Under the pieces are notes generated by a model. The model was not told the origin of the DNA. It saw only the letters and a program-made list of their open reading frames with translations, and did not search any database. The position numbers were made by a program, and so were the translations under genes. This document shows positions 1 to 10,192 of a stretch of 64,000 nt of DNA, in pieces. Source of the DNA: Muraenolepis orangiensis (lineage: Eukaryota > Chordata > Actinopteri > Gadiformes > Muraenolepididae); contig CM051016.1 in assembly GCA_027704905.1 (NCBI GenBank), positions 17,831,468-17,895,467 of the forward strand, written 5' to 3'. The stretch's first letter is position 1. Every line of letters begins with the position of its first letter.

Positions 1-636
1 ATGCTACATCTACCAAGCCAGATCATATCTCTTGGTCCTTTAGTAAGAAGTATGTGTATGAGATTTGAAGCTAAGCATAGCTATTTTAAGCAATGGGCTT
101 CCAAATTAAATTTCAAGAATGTTTGTAAATCACTTGCAAACCATAATCAGTTCCTTGAATGTTGCAATGAAATAGGCATTGAGCATCCAATTTTTGCTAC
201 TGAGAGAGAATCAGGGCCTGTCTCTGCTGTTAAAAATGTTGATTATGTTAAGAGAAAAGTCAGAGATTTTTTAGGCATAGAGGTCATGCAATCTGTTGTC
301 TCTGTAAAGTGGTACATCCTTAATGGCAATAAGTACATTAGTGGGAAATCTATGATTATCGTAAATGTAGATGATGCTTTCCCAGTATTTGGACTGATAA
401 AAGACATCTTTTTGATAGATTCTTCTTTTATTGCTTTTGAGTTCCAGCGTTATGAAACACTGAATCTGAGTCCAGAGTTGCTGGCATATGAAGTGGCAGT
501 TCCCAATGCTGCCCAGGCCACAGAATTTGTTAAAGATCTAATAGACTGCCTCTCCTATTTTTCAGTTAGTTTCAAAGACAGTACCTTTGTACCAATAAAA
601 TATAGTCTTTGTGATGTTATTGCCCACAGACAGTAA
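1..636 (+). CDS. C-terminal part of an unrecognised gene, possibly mobile-element derived
   Basis: An open frame of 211 codons runs from the window edge to a TAA at 634-636, so the true start may lie outside the window. The protein is mixed hydrophobic and basic, with a motif MRFEAKHSYFKQW near residue 20 and no membrane segment or zinc cluster that I can see. It looks like the end of multi-copy uncharacterised proteins common in fish genomes, but I cannot name a domain. A possible poly(A) signal AATAAA lies near 791, about 155 bp past the stop, so this could be a real terminal exon. Function unknown. It could be the tail of a host gene or of a DNA transposon. Confidence 0.5.
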   Translation: MLHLPSQIISLGPLVRSMCMRFEAKHSYFKQWASKLNFKNVCKSLANHNQFLECCNEIGIEHPIFATERESGPVSAVKNVDYVKRKVRDFLGIEVMQSVVSVKWYILNGNKYISGKSMIIVNVDDAFPVFGLIKDIFLIDSSFIAFEFQRYETLNLSPELLAYEVAVPNAAQATEFVKDLIDCLSYFSVSFKDSTFVPIKYSLCDVIAHRQ

Positions 637-1124
637 TATGGAGGAACAATAATATTGTATGTTTCTTTTGTTTTTGTGTATTTATACAAAACGGCCTATA
701 TGTTGGCCTATAAGGTTCCCAACTTGTCTGTTTCGTGCTCCCTGTGCAGTTTTGTGAACAAACATTTGTCATATGCTTAAAATCCAAGGAATAAAGTGTG
801 TTTTCAGATATTTTTTGTGTGACTCTTGAATCAAGCATGTTGAGTTTGTTATTGAATCTTAAAACAAGATTTATTTTGATGAGACTTTGGAGGAGAAACG
901 TAATACATCTTATTTTAAGTGTTAATTGTCTCATTTTAGGATTCCCTGCCTGTTTGAGACAAAAAAGTAAAGTTTTGCTTGATATAAGATTATACTGTTT
1001 AGTTGAAGACTTAAAATAAGAAATTAATTCTTAAAACAAGAAAAAATATCTAACACTTCTAAATTTAAGGTTTTTTTTCTTGGTAAGAACCAAATAATTT
1101 GCAGTGAGGCTGCATTGTTTCACA
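637..1124. other. A/T-rich 3' flank, no gene seen
   Basis: This stretch holds the AATAAA at about 791 and otherwise A/T-rich sequence without a credible coding frame. The short frames on both strands have no recognisable motif. Confidence 0.4.
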
Positions 1125-1298
1125 TGGGCTATAGCCTATTATGGCTGTAGCCTACACTGAGCCGAACACACGCGATAAGAGCAGCCAGCGGCACCAACCA
1201 TGAACAATATTAATATTAATAATACAGCTATAGCTTTATTTTAGAGAGCTCCCCCCAAATTTCACAAACCATGTTCCCAGGGGAGCTCATGTCACCCT
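1125..1298. repeat. Interspersed repeat R1, internally deleted copy
   Basis: It matches 10193-10705 closely at both ends (shared pieces GGCTATAGCC..., AATATTAATATTAATAAT and GAGCTCATGTCACCCTG) but lacks the middle third. On the minus strand the right end begins CAGGGTGACATGAGCTCC, a hAT-like CAGGG terminus. It is probably a non-autonomous DNA transposon. Confidence 0.55.
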
Positions 1299-1340
1299 GC
1301 CGGCAGGGGTAGTAGGCAGGCGACGGGTACAAAACAGACA
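1299..1340 (-). repeat. Fragment of the TGTCAC...GTGACA LTR family
   Basis: About 40 bp match the LTR interior seen at 6352-6393 and 21532-21570 (CAGGGGTAGTAGGCAGGCGA and onward). Confidence 0.5.
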
Positions 1341-1400
1341 TTACATTTACATTTAGGGCATTTGGCAGACGCTTTTATCCAAAGCGACTTACAAGGTGTA
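1341..1400. repeat. Common teleost repeat core
   Basis: The segment around GGCATTTGGCAGACGCTTTT followed by ATCCAAAGCGACTTAC is a motif found in dispersed repeats of many fish genomes. The parent family cannot be fixed from this fragment. Confidence 0.5.
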
Positions 1401-1592
1401 CATTTGTTGAAGCGGGTACAGACCTCAGTGACGCTCTGGATTATTACTTTTTTTTTGGTCAACGCACTGTAAATCCTTTCACTGTAATTTTGCACCGTAA
1501 ATTCAATTTCACTTTTCACATGTCACTTTTCAGTACTTAGAATTATTTATTAATGTAACAGTGGGGTATGGTGGGGCCACTTAAACACAGCC
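1401..1592 (+). mobile_element. 3'-UTR fragment of a Rex1/Babar-like LINE
   Basis: GGTCAACGCACTGTAAATCC followed by the repeated CACTTTTCA pieces matches the 3' untranslated region of the LINE copy at 34495-34610. Confidence 0.5.
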
Positions 1593-1600
1593 AGACAACG

Positions 1601-3483
1601 CAGTGGCGGCCGGTGACATCCGAAGTAGGAGGGGCGCAGGGGTAAAAACATTTTTTTTTAAATCATATCTGCTGTGCAATACCGGATTTGCCCAGACGGT
1701 GGCGCCATTTCACCATGTAAACGACCGAAAGGGCTAATTAAAAATAAAAAACTATACATAATATAAACCTCACCGTTACTCATTCTACTCTGTATTGTAT
1801 ATATGTATATTGACTGAACATTCCTTTACTTACTGCTTAATTTCTTTTTTTACTTACTTTATTTTTACTGTATGTAGCACAATCAATCAGTATTCTGTAT
1901 TTTGTTGTGACAAATAATAAACAAACTTGAAACTTATGGTGAAAGAACATTTATTATATGGTGCCTAGTAGAAAATAAACATAAGAAAAAATATGGTCTT
2001 ATATTAGAAAGACTACCCAGTGGGCCATCAAAAATAATACCTAAATATGGTCTTACATTCGATTGTGCAAAAGTAATTAGAACAAAATAGAAGATAATAA
2101 AATAGACCTGATACAAGTCCTGAGATAAAATGCAATACAATGTTAAGCTTACAAATTAAAAGGTACTGGGTCCTATGTACACTACACTACTATACAATAT
2201 ACAGTTTAATCTATGTACCTATGCTATACTAACTATACAAGAACCACTTAGCAAGCCAGGTTCTGGAAAACGACTGAATATATAGCCTTCCTCTGTCTGT
2301 TGCTGGTTGCTGAATGCTGATGTCAGGCTGATGAGGTCCAAACTCTTTCACTCTGAGTTTTTCTTGCAGTGTTCGTCTTTCAAATGGTGTTGCTTTGAGG
2401 GATTTGACAGAATTGTCCATGGTAGCTAGTGTAATGGCTGTGTCCTGTACAGAACAAAAAAAGAACAAACTTGCAACATGAGGTCTCTCCCACACACACG
2501 GGTCTCAATCTCCTCTCCTCAGACAGCAAGACGCAGCAAGAACTGACTCATTAACAAATGCTTCTGAATTTAACTAATTAAATAGAATACAAATGCTTAA
2601 TACATTCGACCACAGCCTATATTAGCAGACAAACACGGAGGACCCTGTAGCTAGCATTGGGGAAGCACGTGTCCACGATAAACTTACAAAACCCCAATCC
2701 ACACCGTTTACATACAAATGACACAAGCTGCATGTTTATACAGCAAGACCAACATTTCTTATCCCCTTTACTTTACGTTTACATCGTCCACAATAAAAAT
2801 AAATGTAAAACTATAATCGGGACAAAAACAAACAACAACGTACCTTTCCTCAGACAGCAAGACGCGAACTGAGAGCAGAGCAGTACAGGCTTTACAAATA
2901 ACTAGGTTCAACTAGGCTATGAATTGCGCATGCGTGACTGGTTTTCTTTGCTCACGCATTCACGCATGCGCCACTCAATTTGCTCACGCATGCGCCACTC
3001 AATTTGAGTCGCGCATGCGTGACTGGTTTCCTTGTTCGGGCGCAATGAAATGCGCTCCCAGAGATCGTATTCAGGACCCTTGATAGGCTACATTGCCTAT
3101 CAAATTTGGTACCTACCTCAAAACCTTGACCCTTGATAGGCTACATTGCCTATCAAATTTGGTACCTACCTCCAAACCTGGGCGCACGGCAGGTTTGGAG
3201 GTAGATACCAAATGTTTATGAGAGTGACGTCAATGACAAACGAGGGGGGAGAATAGCACGCACAACAATGATTTATATTTGCTATATTAACGTTATTGTG
3301 CATTTTAAACACAAACATACATAAAATGAGTAATTATTATTCATTTTAAACATGTTTAGTTTATTTTTAGGGGTCAAAAAAATAAAAAATAAAAAAACAC
3401 AATTATTATAATTTTTTTTTTTTTTTTCCTCTCTCAACCAGGTGGGGCGGCGCCCCTGCGCCCCTATGGACGAGCCGCCACTG
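1601..3483 (-). mobile_element. hAT-A non-autonomous transposon, copy A
   Basis: A complete 1,883-bp insertion flanked by an exact 8-bp target-site duplication, AGACAACG (1593-1600 and 3484-3491). Its ends are short inverted repeats beginning CAGTGGCGGC. Eight-bp duplications and CAG ends are the hAT signature. The interior matches the 13652-15533 copy in opposite orientation along its whole length. It contains an N-terminal transposase-type exon (2229-2420), clustered GCGCATGCGTGA-type repeats near 2920-3030 and a hairpin around 3165-3210. It has no full transposase, so it must move in trans. Confidence 0.9.
2229..2420 (-). pseudogene. hAT transposase N-terminal exon remnant (copy A)
   Basis: A 63-codon frame with ATG at 2420, preceded on its strand by an acceptor-like TTCTGTACAG. 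The protein contains FGPHQPDISIQQP and a following RGRLYIQSFSRTW segment, resembling the TTF/ZMYM1-like N-terminus of hAT transposases. The zinc-finger, catalytic and dimerisation regions are missing. The near-identical frame at 14724-14915 shows it is a standard part of the element. Confidence 0.55.
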
Positions 3484-3849
3484 AGACAACGCCACCTTGG
3501 GAGTTGCGCCCAAGGAAATAGTCGAGGAGGGGGATATGCAAGGCACACCTTTAGGTTACAGCAGGGGTACTCAACTTCAGAGGCCAAGAGGGCCACATTT
3601 AAACCACAACAGGTGCAAAGGGCCACAAAATATTATTAACATATATTTGTACCATTTTATTCGCTGTATTTACTACTGCTGTTTAATATGCTGTCTTGCT
3701 TGTCATTTTTAATACATTCCAAAGCATCATGGAATATTTAACAAATATTCTCAATTTGAGTAACAAATGTAGTGTCAAGTGTTGGTCAAGCTGATGTTTT
3801 ATTAACACTGGAGTGAATAGCTTTGCATTGATGACATTGATAAAGTTTG

Positions 3850-4325
3850 CAATTGCTACTTATTCCTATTGAGAGCTCTGAGTCTGCATTTCACAAATAT
3901 TAATAACAATAACAATATAACAAACAACTTTTTACTTATTCCAATTGAAAGCTCTGAGTCTGCATTTCACAAATATTAATAACAATAACAAACAATTTTT
4001 TACTTGTTCCTATTGAGAGCTCTGAGTCTGCATTTCACAAATATTAATAACAATAACAATATAACAAACAACTTTTTACTTATTCCAATTGAGAGCTCTG
4101 AGTCTGCATTTCACAAATATTAATATCAATAACAAACAACTTTTTACTTATTCCTATTGAGAGCTCTGAGTCTGCATTTCACAAATATTAATAACAATAA
4201 CAAACAACATTTTACTTATTCCTATTGAGAGCTCTGAGTCTGCATTTCACAAATATTAATAACAACAACAATATAACAAACAGTTGTTACTTATTTCTAG
4301 TGAGAGCTCTGAGTCTGCATTCTTT
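3850..4325. repeat. Minisatellite of 68/76-bp units inside the hAT element
   Basis: Seven copies of a unit centred on GAGAGCTCTGAGTCTGCATT, with unit starts near 3871, 3947, 4015, 4091, 4159, 4227 and 4302. Spacings are 76, 68, 76, 68, 68 and 75 bp; the difference is an optional AATATAAC block. Confidence 0.9.
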
Positions 4326-4562
4326 TCAGATCAGTACTTTCAGATCTGGTTGTTGCTCAGTTGTAGCTGCTCTGAGATAGTCTGCCAAATGTCTGTCAAT
4401 GATATGGGAATGCTGCTTTGATTTAATTATTCCCATGGCAGAGAAGGAGCTTTCACACACATAAGTAGATCCAAAGCAGGTCAGAATTTTTTTTTTTTTA
4501 TATATATTTTTTAAATTCTTTATTTTTTTTGATAATTCATAACCAGGCATGTTGGGGGCCAC
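4326..4562 (-). pseudogene. hAT transposase dimerisation-domain remnant
   Basis: The 78-residue frame contains CFGSTYVCESSFSAM followed by IKSKQHSH and a HLADYLR segment. This is the conserved C-terminal dimerisation region of hAT transposases (general form FGSxYxCExxFSxMxxIKSKxRSxLxDxHL). The catalytic region is absent, so it is a relic. It explains the family of the surrounding element. Confidence 0.8.
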
Positions 4563-4671
4563 ACAATAAGCGTCTGCGGGCCGCCTGTTGAGTAAGTCTG
4601 GGTTACAGTGTACGGGCTGTCACATTAGTATTTTATTACTGCCAATTTGCACTATACGTATTGTTCAGTGG

Positions 4672-4759
4672 CGGCTGGTGCATTTTTCACCAGGGGGGGG
4701 CTAAACAATTTTGCCAGCTATACCCCCCCCCCCCCAGTTGGACTTCACGATCGCGACAC

Positions 4760-4795
<36 letters not shown>

Positions 4796-4982
4796 CTGCT
4801 TGTTTAAATCACTCACGAAAACTGTATCAATCACTCAGCAAAAATATATATATCGGCACACACTGACAAAAAACACTGACATATATTTGCGTGTGTGTGT
4901 GTTTTTGCGTATGTGTTTGTGCGTGTGTCTGTGTGTGAGTGTGCGTCTGCGTCTCTGTGTGTGTGTGTGTGTGTTGAATCTT
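4672..4982. repeat. hAT-like terminus, (TA)n and GT-rich low-complexity DNA
   Basis: CAGTGGCGGCTGGTGCATTT at 4672 repeats at 16297, followed in both places by a (TA)n tract, the segment CCTGCTTGTTTAAATCACTC and a GT-rich stretch. The two are copies of one unresolved repeat. No gene is seen. Confidence 0.6.
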
Positions 4983-5176
4983 GAAGAACAACGTGCAGTA
5001 TACGTAACGACCTCACGCTGGGGTAAAGGATAGTCATAGTATATATACCCCAGGTGAGGTGATTAACAATTAGACAGGGTGTCGTGTACAGGTGTGTGTG
5101 TGCGCCGCCAGCGCACGTGGCTTGGCCACGCCCCCTGCCAACCACCGTAACCGTGACAGTACCCCCCCCCCCCCCC

Positions 5177-6139
5177 TCAACGGGCGCCTCCTGGCGTCCA
5201 ACCTGGCTTGAAGGGGTGTTCCCGGTGGCAGTCAAGGGAGAAGAACGGATCCAGACAGTAACGGCGCGGGGGCCAACCCCAGCAACCCCTTCTGCCCAGG
5301 TCGGTGGGAGTCTTCTCTGGGGGCTGCTCTGGACCCCCTCTGTAGTCGACAGACGGGGGCGGGTACGGCGCGGCGTCAGCAGACGGGGGCTGCGTGACGT
5401 CGTCGGGCGGATACGGCGCGGCGTCAGCAGACGGGGGCCGCGTGACGTCGTCGGGCGGGTACGGCGCGGCGTCATCAGGCGGGTGCGGAGCGACTTCCTC
5501 CGGTGGGTGCGGAGCGACGTCCTCCGGTGGGTGCGGAGCGACGTCGGCAGCATCGGCAGACAGGGGAAGCGCAACGTCGGGCAGCGCAGCGTAGGGCAAC
5601 GCAGCGTCGTGCAGCGCGGCGCTGTCAGACGGGGGAGAAGCGGCGCTGTCAGACGGGGGCAGCGTGACGTCAGAGGCGTCGGCAGGCAAGGGAAGCATGA
5701 TGTCAGCAGGCAGGGACAGCGCGGCGTCGGGGGTCCCTCCGCTGAGGAGGGAAGTAATGGCGGTTGTCAGGTCCCAGAGCTGGTCCATCGTGACCTGCAG
5801 TCCCCGGGCCCACTGTCCGCACTGGGAATCAAACACGGGCTTCCACTTAAAGTAGTCGTCGAGGGCCATCTGGGCTAACATGACCCTCAACTCCTTCTCC
5901 AGCCTCCGCAGCGCTCGAACCCGTGATCTGCCACGGCTCCTCAGGGCATCGACCAGGTGCCTCACCCGCTCGAGATGACCGGGGCCCAGGTCGGCTAACC
6001 GGTGATCCATCAGCTCCAGCGCCAATTGTTCCACCAGCGCGAGGTGGCCGGGGTCCAACAGGGCCAGGTCCACGGTGCGTCCAAAGTCATTGAGAGACTG
6101 CATATCTTGCCTCCACTGGTCGAAGTTGCCGGGGTCCAT
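5177..6139 (-). CDS. Gag-like ORF of the LTR element, proline/alanine-repeat tail
   Basis: A frame of 320 residues starting with ATG at 6139, only 16 nt inside the 5' LTR boundary, as expected for the first ORF of such an element. The first ~150 residues are helical and charged, with QWRQDMQSLNDF near the start and a leucine-rich stretch, and could form a coiled coil. The middle carries about eight imperfect repeats of the type DAAPYPPDDVT/PPSA. I see no zinc knuckle and no protease or RT motif. The family is unknown to me. The intact length suggests recent insertion or maintained coding. The long plus-strand frames here are shadows of its biased codons. Confidence 0.55.
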   Translation of the reverse strand: MDPGNFDQWRQDMQSLNDFGRTVDLALLDPGHLALVEQLALELMDHRLADLGPGHLERVRHLVDALRSRGRSRVRALRRLEKELRVMLAQMALDDYFKWKPVFDSQCGQWARGLQVTMDQLWDLTTAITSLLSGGTPDAALSLPADIMLPLPADASDVTLPPSDSAASPPSDSAALHDAALPYAALPDVALPLSADAADVAPHPPEDVAPHPPEEVAPHPPDDAAPYPPDDVTRPPSADAAPYPPDDVTQPPSADAAPYPPPSVDYRGGPEQPPEKTPTDLGRRGCWGWPPRRYCLDPFFSLDCHREHPFKPGWTPGGAR

Positions 6140-6155
6140 AGTGGTGAGGTCGTTC

Positions 6156-6570
6156 TGTCACGAAGTGGGGAGTGGGTTGGACCCTAACGCAGACGACAGT
6201 GGAGCGGAACGAACGGCTTTATTCCCAAAAGCACACACAAAATACAAGGGTACACGGGGAGGACGATCCGCGGAGTACCGGCAGGTAGTAGACCGACGAG
6301 TAGTCCGGGACGGGGGAGGAGTCTGCGTACCGGGATGTCGGGTGCGAAGTACCGGCAGGGGTAGTAGGCAGGCGACGGGTACAAAACAGACGGAAGAACA
6401 ACGTGAAGTATACGTAACGACCTCACGCTGGGGTAAAGGATAGACAAAGTATATATACCCCAGGTGAGGTGATTAGCAATTAGACAGGGTGATCGATGAC
6501 AGGTGTGTGTGTGTGCGCCGCCAGCGCACGTGGCTTGGCCACGCCCCCTGCCAACCACCGCAACCGTGAC
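6156..6570 (-). repeat. 5' LTR of the preceding element
   Basis: About 415 bp, ending in TGTCA (minus-strand ...GTGACA) at 6156 and starting GTCACGGTTGCGG at 6570. Related LTRs lie at 21325-21678 and 39053-39490. Confidence 0.75.
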
Positions 6571-6972
6571 TCTCTCTCTCTCTCTCTCTTCTCCATGGCT
6601 TCTCTGAATTCCTCCCACACCCGCTGCTTTGCCTCCGCTACAGCCGAGGCTGCCGTCCTCTTGGCCTGTCGATACCTCGCAACTGAGTCCGGAGTCTCAC
6701 AGGCTAACATAGCCCGGAAGGCCTCCTTCTTCAGCCGGACGGCTTCCCTGACCACCTGTGTCCACCACAAAGTCCGAGGGTTGCCGCCCCTTGAGGCACC
6801 AATGACCTTGAGGCCACAACTCTCAACCGCAGCTTCGGCAATAGAAGCTTTGAACAATGACCACTCTGGCTCAATGCCCCCAGCCTCCGCAGAGATGCCC
6901 GAAAAATTCCGCCGGAGGTGTGAGTTGAAGGTCTCCCGGACAGGGGCATCCACCAGACGTTCCCAGTTCACC
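6571..6972 (-). pseudogene. I/Nimb-type LINE ORF2 linker fragment
   Basis: The minus-strand frame contains LWWTQVVREAVRLKKEAFRA followed by RYRQAKRTAASAVAEAKQRV and WEEFREAMEK. This is the region between endonuclease and reverse transcriptase typical of fish I/Nimb-type LINEs. Both catalytic domains are missing. It begins after a (TC)n run and ends where the block shared with 47017 starts. Confidence 0.65.
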
Positions 6973-7830
6973 CGGAAAATGAAATAAAATATTATAAAAT
7001 ATATATTTTTATTATTAAAAATAAAATTGAAAATGTATGTTTTTATTCGTTTTTTTTATTTGTATTGAAGTTGAATGAACAGCACTGGGGACATGGCGAA
7101 ACATCCACTCAGAAGCCCATATCATTGTTCACAGGGACGTGCACACACATTTTCAGGGGCAGGAGCTCAAGTGAGAAAAAGGGCACTTCCCATAATCATT
7201 TGTAAAAAAATGTTTTAAATCAAAAAGTTAAGCCAAGCAATAGAATACTGAATTGCCTGAATGCATTAATGATCCAATACATTATTATTATTATTATTAT
7301 TATTATTACACTTATTACACATTATTACAAATAACATAAAATAACTGCTGTTGACAAGGACTTAGTTTCAGTGTAACTACAATTCCCTCCTTTCACATGA
7401 GGGTGGGTCGCTGTATCATGTAATGATTAAGATCTATCAGCATACAACAAACTAGTCAAATTAATAGTTATTAAATGAGCAGCCAACAATCAAAATTATG
7501 AAGTTACTGTTTAAGGAAGGACATTACAGGCAATGTAATGGCAAATGTACCTGTACATTTTGTTATTTTGGTCTATTTTGCTTCCATGTTTTCTTTAACT
7601 CTAATGGAAAGAAAACTTCCAAAAAACAAAATGGTGTTCGTTTTACTACCCTGTCTGAATTCATCTATAGATTTAAAGCTAATCTGCATATTTAAACATA
7701 ACATTTCAGCGGAAAATACTGACTTGATGTAAGTAACTATGTGGGGAAGTTGTGAGGTGATATGTTTTGTCTGTTCACCTATGCCTTGGTAAATGCATGC
7801 AAATTGGCGCATTTGAATTAGGCCTATGTT
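6973..7830. repeat. Block alpha, copy 1 (no gene)
   Basis: Near-identical to 47017-48092 apart from an L2-like LINE inserted in that copy, and partly repeated at about 42310-42500. It contains an (ATT)n tract near 7283-7310 and no credible gene. It marks the outer edge of the segmental duplications. Confidence 0.8.
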
Positions 7831-7914
7831 GCACTGTTCATATTTATGACACGGATGTCTAGCTACATACTTATTAGGTATGTTAATGTACTTTTGTCGA
7901 GTTAGACTGCAGGA

Positions 7915-8099
7915 GCAAAGACACACGTCCACACACGTACTCGGCGGGGCAGGGAGAGAACTTTATTGCACATGCGCAGAAGTCATATACACACATGTAT
8001 GGATACCCGCAATGACCAAAATAGCTTTATAGCGCAGTAGAGGAGTACAGTGGCTGACTGGCTATATATGTGAGACTGTACATTACATTATGTTCAACA
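7915..8099 (-). repeat. copia 3' LTR (minus)
   Basis: On the minus strand it starts TGTTGAACATAATG at 8099, directly after a purine tract (GAGTGGGGG), and carries TATATATAG and AATAAAG signals. The outer end is uncertain. Confidence 0.6.
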
Positions 8100-8118
8100 C
8101 CCCCACTCAGGCTCGCCT

Positions 8119-8896
8119 TTATAAATTCACATGAAAAGAACAACAGGTCTTCCTTAAAAACATAAATGACCTATGCCGGGCTGGCACATTATTCCTTGAA
8201 TAACAACTCAGGAACGTTGCTTTTGTCAGTGGTTTGGTCAGCACGTCGGCCATCATGTTTGCTGTGGGACAGCATTCAATGGATGTTTTACCATCAATAT
8301 GTGCGGCTCGCACAAAGTGATATTTAATATCAACATGTTTGCTCCGTTGCCTACATACTGGATTTTTGGACAGAGCAATCGTCCCCTGATTGTCTTTGAA
8401 TATTGTCACTGGTGTGTGCTGCCTTTCCTTATTCATACCTTGGAGTAATTGAACAAGATATATCCTCTCTTGGGCAGTGGCTGCTAGAGCCATGTACTCC
8501 GCCGCGCATGTTGACAAAGCCACTGTTGGTTGCTTCCTGGTCTTCCAGGATACAACTGGACCCTCTTTGACCAAACTAAAACAGTACCCAGTAGTACTCC
8601 TCCTGTCATTTTGGTCTGACGCCCAGTCGGCATCACTATAGCCCTCTAGTTTAAGGTCTTTGTCACTTATTTTGTAACATAGCTCATATTCACTTGTGCC
8701 CTTCAAGTAACGTAGCACCTGTTTAGCTGTTACCCAGTGTTGTTGTTTTGGCTGTGCTAGGTATTGTGACAACTTGCTGACCACCCAGCTTAGGTCTGGT
8801 CTAGTAGAGGTCATTATGTAGATCAGGCTGCCAACTATCTCTCTGGAACCTGTGGCATCTACAACCTCACCCTCCTCATCAATTGAAAAAGGCAGG
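8119..8896 (-). pseudogene. Ty1/copia pol fragment (end of RT plus RNase H)
   Basis: The minus-strand frame reads through GSLIYIMTSTRPDLSWVVSK, the end of copia reverse transcriptase. It continues into RNase H with EGYSDADWASDQNDRRSTTG, CAAEYMALAATAQE, a DNQGTIALSKNP segment and ADVLTKPL near the C-terminus. The frame is open for at least 230 residues and ends just before the purine tract and LTR. Gag, protease, integrase and most of RT are missing upstream. The fragment stops abruptly at about 8895, where plus-strand gag starts, so the element is rearranged and cannot be functional. Confidence 0.85.
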
Positions 8897-9510
8897 TTAT
8901 GGGCCCAGTGCCCATCACCTGCCCATCATCTAGTCAGCGATTTAATAGACTTTTGTTCGACGGCAACGAGAGAGGATACGAGTTATGGGAAACTGGCTTC
9001 CTAGCGCAGATGGAGTTGAGAGGACTCAGCGAGACTCTACTGAACGTGCCAGTTATCGCTGCGGGCGAAAATGCTGCCCAGTTGAGAGCAACAGAGGTCA
9101 AGAAAAACAGAGAAGCGTACGGTGCAAGTTTTGGACAATAATAGCTTGTCGCTAATTATGCGGGATGCAGCAGCCGATGGGGCAGGGCGGCAATGAAGAT
9201 ACTTCGGCAACATTACGCGGGCAAAGGAAAACCGCGCGTGGTGAGTTATATTGTGAACTCTCAGCTCTTCGCATGGAAAGCAACGAGATCGTCACGGAGT
9301 ATATTGTTTGTGCAGAGACAATATTCTCGTCGTTGAAAGGAGCCGACGAGAACATTAGTGACGGGTTGCAAGTGGGAATGGTAGTGAAGGGACTGCCGGA
9401 CTCTTTCAAACCGTTCGTGGTTCATATTACTCAGAATAATGACAGCCTGACATTCAGTGAATTCAAAAGGCGTTGCCAGGAATGCAACCCCCTGGGGTTG
9501 CCAGAGATGC
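8895..9510 (+). pseudogene. copia primer-binding site and gag fragment, inverted against pol
   Basis: GGTTATGGGCCC (8895-8906) is the copia-type primer site. It is followed by gag: RFNRLLFDGNERGYELWETG, then in a shifted frame LYCELSALRMESNEIVTEYI and DGLQVGMVVKGLPDS. The same protein is encoded at 59200-59960. There is at least one frameshift near 9140-9165. Gag ends at about 9490 in a short direct repeat (AATGCAACCCCCTGGGG / AATGCGACCCCCCTTGGGG). The opposite orientation to the pol fragment shows an internal inversion. Confidence 0.75.
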
Positions 9511-9565
9511 GACCAGCAGATATGGCCAGGAATGCGACCCCCCTTGGGGGTTTGAGCCATAAACT

Positions 9566-9862
9566 TGTGACGTGACGATGAAGACACCGTGACCAACCAG
9601 AGCGCTGGTTGTACCTCTCAGACCAATAGTATTAAGTTGATGTTTGTTACTTTGACCACTAGGAGTAGTGGATGTTTTGTGATACTATTGTCTATATAAA
9701 GTTTGGTAAAGGAGCGCGTCGCCAGTTCTGCGAATTGGCACGGCAGGCTCCATCTCGCTGCAGCAGATGCTTTCATTTGATGCTTTGTTCAATAAACATC
9801 TTGAACTTAGTATCCGGACCTCTGAGAAGATTCTTATTCCACCGAGTAGAAATTATACTACA
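9566..9862 (+). repeat. LTR-like segment, possible solo LTR
   Basis: It starts TGTGACGTGACG and ends CTACA, with TATATAAAG near 9695 and AATAAA near 9791, spaced like an LTR promoter and poly(A) signal. The duplicated block shared with copies 2 and 3 resumes right after it. I found no clear target duplication. Confidence 0.35.
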
Positions 9863-10085
<223 letters not shown>

Positions 10086-10138
10086 GTGTGCAGTGTGCGA
10101 ACTATACCACGGTCTCCGGGGGAGCCGGGATTTTTATT

Positions 10139-10192
10139 ATTTTTGCGGCCATTCAGATTCAGATTCAGAAAACTTTATTAATCCCCATGGGC
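10139..10192 (-). mobile_element. Rex1/Babar-like LINE 3' tail, very short insertion
   Basis: ATTCAGATTCAGATTCAGAA followed by AACTTTATTAATCCC is the reverse complement of the LINE tail at 34862-34905. Confidence 0.6.

Larger units (their letters stand above)
3562..4600 (-). mobile_element. Second hAT element with 8-bp target duplication
   Basis: A 1,039-bp insertion bounded by GGTTACAG on both sides (3554-3561 and 4601-4608). The left end CAGGGGTACTCAAC is the imperfect inverted repeat of the right end, which reads CAGACTTACTCAAC on the minus strand. It carries a transposase C-terminal fragment (4326-4562, minus) and a seven-unit minisatellite. It belongs to a different hAT family from hAT-A. 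Confidence 0.85.
4983..6570 (-). mobile_element. Non-autonomous LTR retrotransposon (TGTCAC...GTGACA family)
   Basis: Read on the minus strand: a 5' LTR (6570 to 6156), an internal region with one long frame, a purine tract (GA followed by a G run, rc of 5161-5177) and the start of a 3' LTR at 5158. That 3' LTR is truncated at about 4983 by low-complexity DNA. The 5' LTR has TATATATA and AATAAA at plausible promoter and polyadenylation positions. No reverse transcriptase, integrase or protease is present, so mobilisation would be in trans. Confidence 0.75.

Noticed and set aside
3850..4325. CRISPR-like regular repeats
   Set aside because: Units are contiguous tandem repeats without unique spacers, in a vertebrate genome.
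5084..5878. 264-codon plus-strand frame
   Set aside because: Antisense shadow of the gag-like ORF with biased codons; the minus frame starts correctly beside the LTR.
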